64,000 nt of DNA. It comes from Amyelois transitella (Eukaryota > Arthropoda > Insecta > Lepidoptera > Pyralidae). The stretch is from NCBI RefSeq assembly GCF_032362555.1, contig NC_083518.1:8754501-8818500 (forward strand), in the 5' to 3' direction. Every line of letters starts with the position of its first letter. Position 1 is the first letter of the stretch. Positions 60,223-64,000 of the stretch are shown piece after piece. The notes under the pieces were generated by a model. That model saw only the letters and a program-made list of their open reading frames with translations. It ran no database searches and was not told the origin of the DNA. Made by a program: the position numbers and the translations under genes.

Positions 60223-61242
60223 ATCAAACTAGTCAATAACAAAATTTTGTTAATCGGTAGCCTTTGCAAGTCGGGTTGTATAGACAGAGGTCAGAATCGT
60301 ACGAATTTCGTAATTTTTCCTTTTGTTGCCTACATATTCGGACTCAAGGGACGAGTGTATGAATGATAGATGATCTTACTCGGAAACATTTTTAAAATGA
60401 TCGATGTGCTTTTAAACAAGGCAAGAAAGCAAAATTATGGTTAAAAGTTAACAACAACAATATACTGACTGACTGGAGTAAATTATGATGAAAAATCCTT
60501 ATTAGGTTCTCATAGTAAAATCACGTAATTTTTTTAATTGGATTATATTTATTGGAATAACAGTAGGTATGTCCATTGAAATTAGAATTATTATATTAAT
60601 CCAATTTCTGTGAATGAGGCCATACAACAATGTCACCAAAGAAAACTTCACATTATAAAAAATTTGATATATTTCATTTACATTTAAAATTCTTACAACA
60701 ACAGTAAATACACATACATAATCTTTGGTAGAGAGCAATTTATGCTGCTTATTTTGAAATAGTCCCGCCTTGTTGAAATGTGTTATTGAAACCTAAGATA
60801 ACTCAAAAAGCAAACAAAATGCTAAACTTATTTGTATGTATGTTTTAAAGATTGTTGAAGTTATTCTTATTAATAAAAAAATGCATTTTTCTAATCTTAA
60901 TTATTGTTTATACATACCTATAATAATAAATCATATTTGTTCAGATAAACAAGAATAAAAAAAATAATCATGTGAGTAGACACTGAGCCTGAAACTGACC
61001 CACCCTTGTTATGTCGATACACAAGTAGGTATACCTAACCTATTTACAAGATAAAATAATACTTAAACTAAAACTTTACTCCATACGTTTTTTCACTTAA
61101 CTGTAAGACCACTTCGTGGCATTTTTTTCTCTTGTTTTCAATTTTTCTTACTACAAAGCTTGAGTTAATTAATATCATTTCCACAACAGAGTATTGTCGC
61201 ATTTGGCATTCTACATTTGCCTTGTGGTTCTGAAAATAAATA

Positions 61243-63226
61243 TTAGGGTAATTCCCAATTGGGTTCGTCGTTGTACTTCTCTTCTTCCTTTAGGGATCCA
61301 AACATCGGCAGTTTCACGATGAGACCTGAAAATATAATTAAGACTCATAAATAATTGGTTTCTTTAAAATCTTATAAAACCATTGACGTCGTTAAAGATG
61401 ATATGCGTGCCAATGGTCCGAAGACTGAAGACGCCGAGATCGGAGAAAGTGGAAAGATAAATGTATGAAAGCAGACCCAGAAAGGGTGCAAATGGGAATG
61501 CGCAAAGATGAGAGAGAGATTGCTTTAAAATTCTGCTATTGGTGCACCTCTTTATATAAATATAAATATATAGGTACGGGACAAATTACACTGATTGAGT
61601 TAGCCTCGAAGTAAGTTCGGGACTTGTGTTACGAGATACTAACTCAACGATACTATATTTTATAATAAATACTTATATTGATAAACATCCAAGACCCAGG
61701 CCAATCGGAGAAAGTTTTCGTTTCTCATCATACCCTGGCCGGGATTTGAACCCGGAATCCCCGGTGTCACAGACAAGCGCACTACCGCTGCGCCACAGAG
61801 GCCGTCGTCTTTTAATTGATACCATTATTGAGGATCGAGTCATGACGAAATATGTAAGTAATCCGAAATATTTTGTCCATAGCCGTCTTGGACTGATTCG
61901 ATTTCAAACAAAAATGTAAACAAAATCATTATTTATTCGGAAGTTATGACGACACATACAGACATAATCGTCTTATCCGACGGTTTGGGTTGTATGTCTG
62001 TCTATTATCAAAGTCAGTCAATCCATATTATACAAATAGACTAGATAGAAACGATTTTAAACTTTCTCATTGCATTATATCTACTATTTACAATACAGGT
62101 AATTAAAGCGAGCGACTCGCTGACCAAGGATCGTTGTAACATGATTCTAAACGTCTGAGATAAAATAAAGGTACGTTACTTGCGCATTTAATGCCTGTAT
62201 TATTTATAAGTAAATAGAAACGTAAGTAATCTCTAAAGCATACAAACGACGTCGAAATAGCAAATCAGTGCAATATTATTGCATGTAATCCCTTGAATGC
62301 AGTGAAGCATGCACGCTAAGATGCCAGTAGAGTGCCTTGCATTGCAGGTCTGTGTGAATTCAAGCTTAATGAGGTTTTTATCAATGCAGTTTACAAAGAC
62401 ATTCACGATTTCTCTCATGATATATTCTGGGTTGCAAATATTATGTATTGCTTATGTATATATTTTATTGTATAATAATGAATACGGCTTATTTCTTTTC
62501 ATGGAATTTATTCTATAGTTTATATATAGTAAACTATTTTTAAACGAGCAATATTTGTACACGCGTTCTCGAAAACGGCTCTAATGATTTCGGTGAAATT
62601 TGAAATATGGTATGCGCGGATAAAAAATCGATAGGTCCATTGTCTGAGAACATATATTTTTACTTTACTGGTTTTTTTCTACTATTGGTTTTGCTGACGT
62701 CCACCAAGCACAGCTCGGTCACTCAGGTGCTACTTACTATAATCGCCATACATTACATAAAAGACAAATTGAATTGTTGGTTTTTCTAATACGGCGTACC
62801 TTTCAACTATCCCTTAGAAAAATTCCGAGTACACACATTGACACTGAAAGCAGTTAACTCTAAGGTTATTCTCGTGGTCTAAGGGGACCGCCTTCTCACT
62901 AGAAGATGATGTTATTACCTCTTCTCTCCGTAATTGACTAAGTTTTTTTTAATTATAGGTAGGTATTTCCAATTACATACATACATACATAAAATCACGC
63001 TTCTTTCCCGGAGGGGTAGGCAGAGACTTGTTTCCACTTGCCACGATCTCTGCATACTTCCTTCGCTTCATCCACATTCATAACTCTCTTGATGCAAGCT
63101 CGGCGGTTTCGGTTTCGGGTATTTACAATTACCTGTAACAAATCCGCTAACAGAAGCTATCGCCACGGTTGCTATTAACGCATAGAACTGGTACAGCGCT
63201 TGACTGCTGGCGGTTCTTCCATCTTT
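61243..63226 (-). CDS. Rh50: Rhesus-type ammonium transporter (Rh50), last two exons
   Basis: Two minus-strand exons: 63133-63226 and 61243-61325 (stop TAA at 61243-61245), joined in phase 1. They encode the end of a membrane protein: RTASSQALYQFYALIATVAI, then ASVSGFVTGLIVKLPMFGSL, then KEEEKYNDEPNWELP. This matches the last transmembrane helix and the short cytosolic tail of Rh glycoproteins (TGL-KLP- followed by acidic residues and a W/F-E-P ending). Rh proteins are trimeric channels for ammonia. The acceptor at 63227-63229 shows that more 5' exons lie beyond the window's right edge. The intron between holds a tRNA-derived SINE and a LINE tail. Confidence 0.82.
61576..61806 (-). repeat. 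tRNA-derived SINE, copy 3
   Basis: Same head with a mutated B box (GGTTCAAATCCCGGCC). It lies in the last intron of the Rh-type gene. Confidence 0.75.
62977..63125 (-). mobile_element. LINE L 3' end
   Basis: (CATA)n to CGGCGGTTTCGG; it ends 8 bases from the Rh-type exon donor at 63131-63132. Confidence 0.68.
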
Positions 63227-63273
63227 CTGTTATTAAAAAAAAATATATAAATACTTTATAGTAATAGTTGTAA

Positions 63274-63500
63274 GCCGTGTGGCTCCCGGCACCAATACAA
63301 AAAATAATAGGACCCCTCCATCTCCTTCCCATGGATGTCGTAAAAGGCGACTAAGGGATAGGCATACAAACTTGGGATTCTTTTTTAGGCGATGGACTAG
63401 CAACCAAAGTCACTAGTTGAATCTCGTGGCCATTCGGTCTTTTCAAGTCTGTTGGCTCTGTCTACCCCGCAAGAGATATAGACGTGACCATATGTAATAG
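63274..63500 (+). repeat. Family S copy with internal deletion
   Basis: GCCGTGTGGCTCCCGGCACC head; about 30 bases around the AAGCCAAA part are lost. Confidence 0.7.
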
Positions 63501-63982
63501 TTTGTAATAACCTTAGTTTCACGTTATTTTTGTTTCATTTCTAACTCGTTTTGGATAATGATTACGCATCTAGTGATGTTTTGGCACAGATAAAAGGAAC
63601 CGAAATATACTTTGAGCATACTTTGAGTGCTAGTTTGCTACGAGTAATACCTTTTTAATTCAGATTTTTTTTGATGTACTTAGACAATTTGCATTCGTCC
63701 ATGATTTAGATTTAAGACATTTATATTTGTAAATTGACGTCCGGTGGAAATGCTGCAGTGTAGTTTGATCCGTCGCTTCTTTTACACATGCTCTTCTTAA
63801 GCATTAGTATTAATTAGACTTAAGTTACGTTGACAAAAAGTATGTCAATAAGTGATACTTGTATATTTCAAACTGAATCGATACTTTTCTAGACATCTTT
63901 TAAAAATCCAGGGCTTCTATAATGGTCCTCAAACGTACACATGATAGAAATTAAAGAAATCATCATCATATATTGTATTGGT

Positions 63983-64000
63983 GCCGTGTGGTCCCCGGCA
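63983..64000 (+). repeat. Family S head at the window edge
   Basis: GCCGTGTGGTCCCCGGCA; the rest lies outside. Confidence 0.5.

Larger units (their letters stand above)
57467..61242. other. Intergenic region between the insulin-receptor-like and Rh-type genes
   Basis: Holds a family S pair, a LINE tail, a Helitron and a (TTCTA)n repeat. No supported coding exon. The 3' UTR of the Rh-type gene should lie in 60500-61242. Confidence 0.55.

Noticed and set aside
5..64000. CRISPR array or bacterial-type operon
   Set aside because: No regularly spaced identical repeats with unique spacers; split genes and retroposons show a eukaryotic genome.

Overview
The window looks like nuclear DNA of a moth or butterfly (Lepidoptera). 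It is AT-rich, genes are split into many short GT-AG exons, introns are packed with short retroposons ending in (TATG)n, Helitrons insert between A and T and end in CTAG, and the proteins have insect-type architectures. Exons were called by eye from splice signals, reading phase and family knowledge. No search was run.

Layout: (1) 52-7834, minus: N-terminal part of a CEP164-like ciliary protein with a WW domain; the gene runs off the left edge. (2) 9961-12268, plus: complete five-exon Rpn12/PSMD8 proteasome subunit. (3) 12742-44783, minus: a 27-exon gene of about 32 kb for an NXF-family mRNA-export-factor-like protein. It has RRM, LRR, NTF2-like and UBA-like domains preceded by an unusual N-terminal region with three CCHC zinc knuckles built from symmetric phase-2 exons. 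(4) 14298-16898, plus: an intronless NVL-type double AAA ATPase nested antisense in an 11-kb intron of the NXF-like gene. (5) 19111-23957, in the same intron: a complete DNA transposon with an 8-bp target duplication and a transposase gene broken at an A8 run; it hosts a second, TA-flanked element. (6) 49416-57447, plus: an insulin-receptor-like protein with L1, Cys-rich, L2 and FN3 domains and a transmembrane helix but no kinase, i.e. a membrane-anchored decoy-type receptor. (7) 61243 to beyond 63226, minus: the last two exons of a Rhesus-type ammonium transporter.

The rest is intron or intergenic DNA with dense repeats: about 40 copies or pieces of one SINE-like family, 3' ends of a LINE that shares its tail, a tRNA-derived SINE, Helitrons, several MITEs, and a pair of P-like elements carrying a THAP fragment.

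The genes do not form a pathway, and no operon logic applies. The best candidates for something new are the zinc-knuckle NXF-family gene with its exon array, the kinase-less membrane insulin-receptor homologue, and the nested transposon pair.
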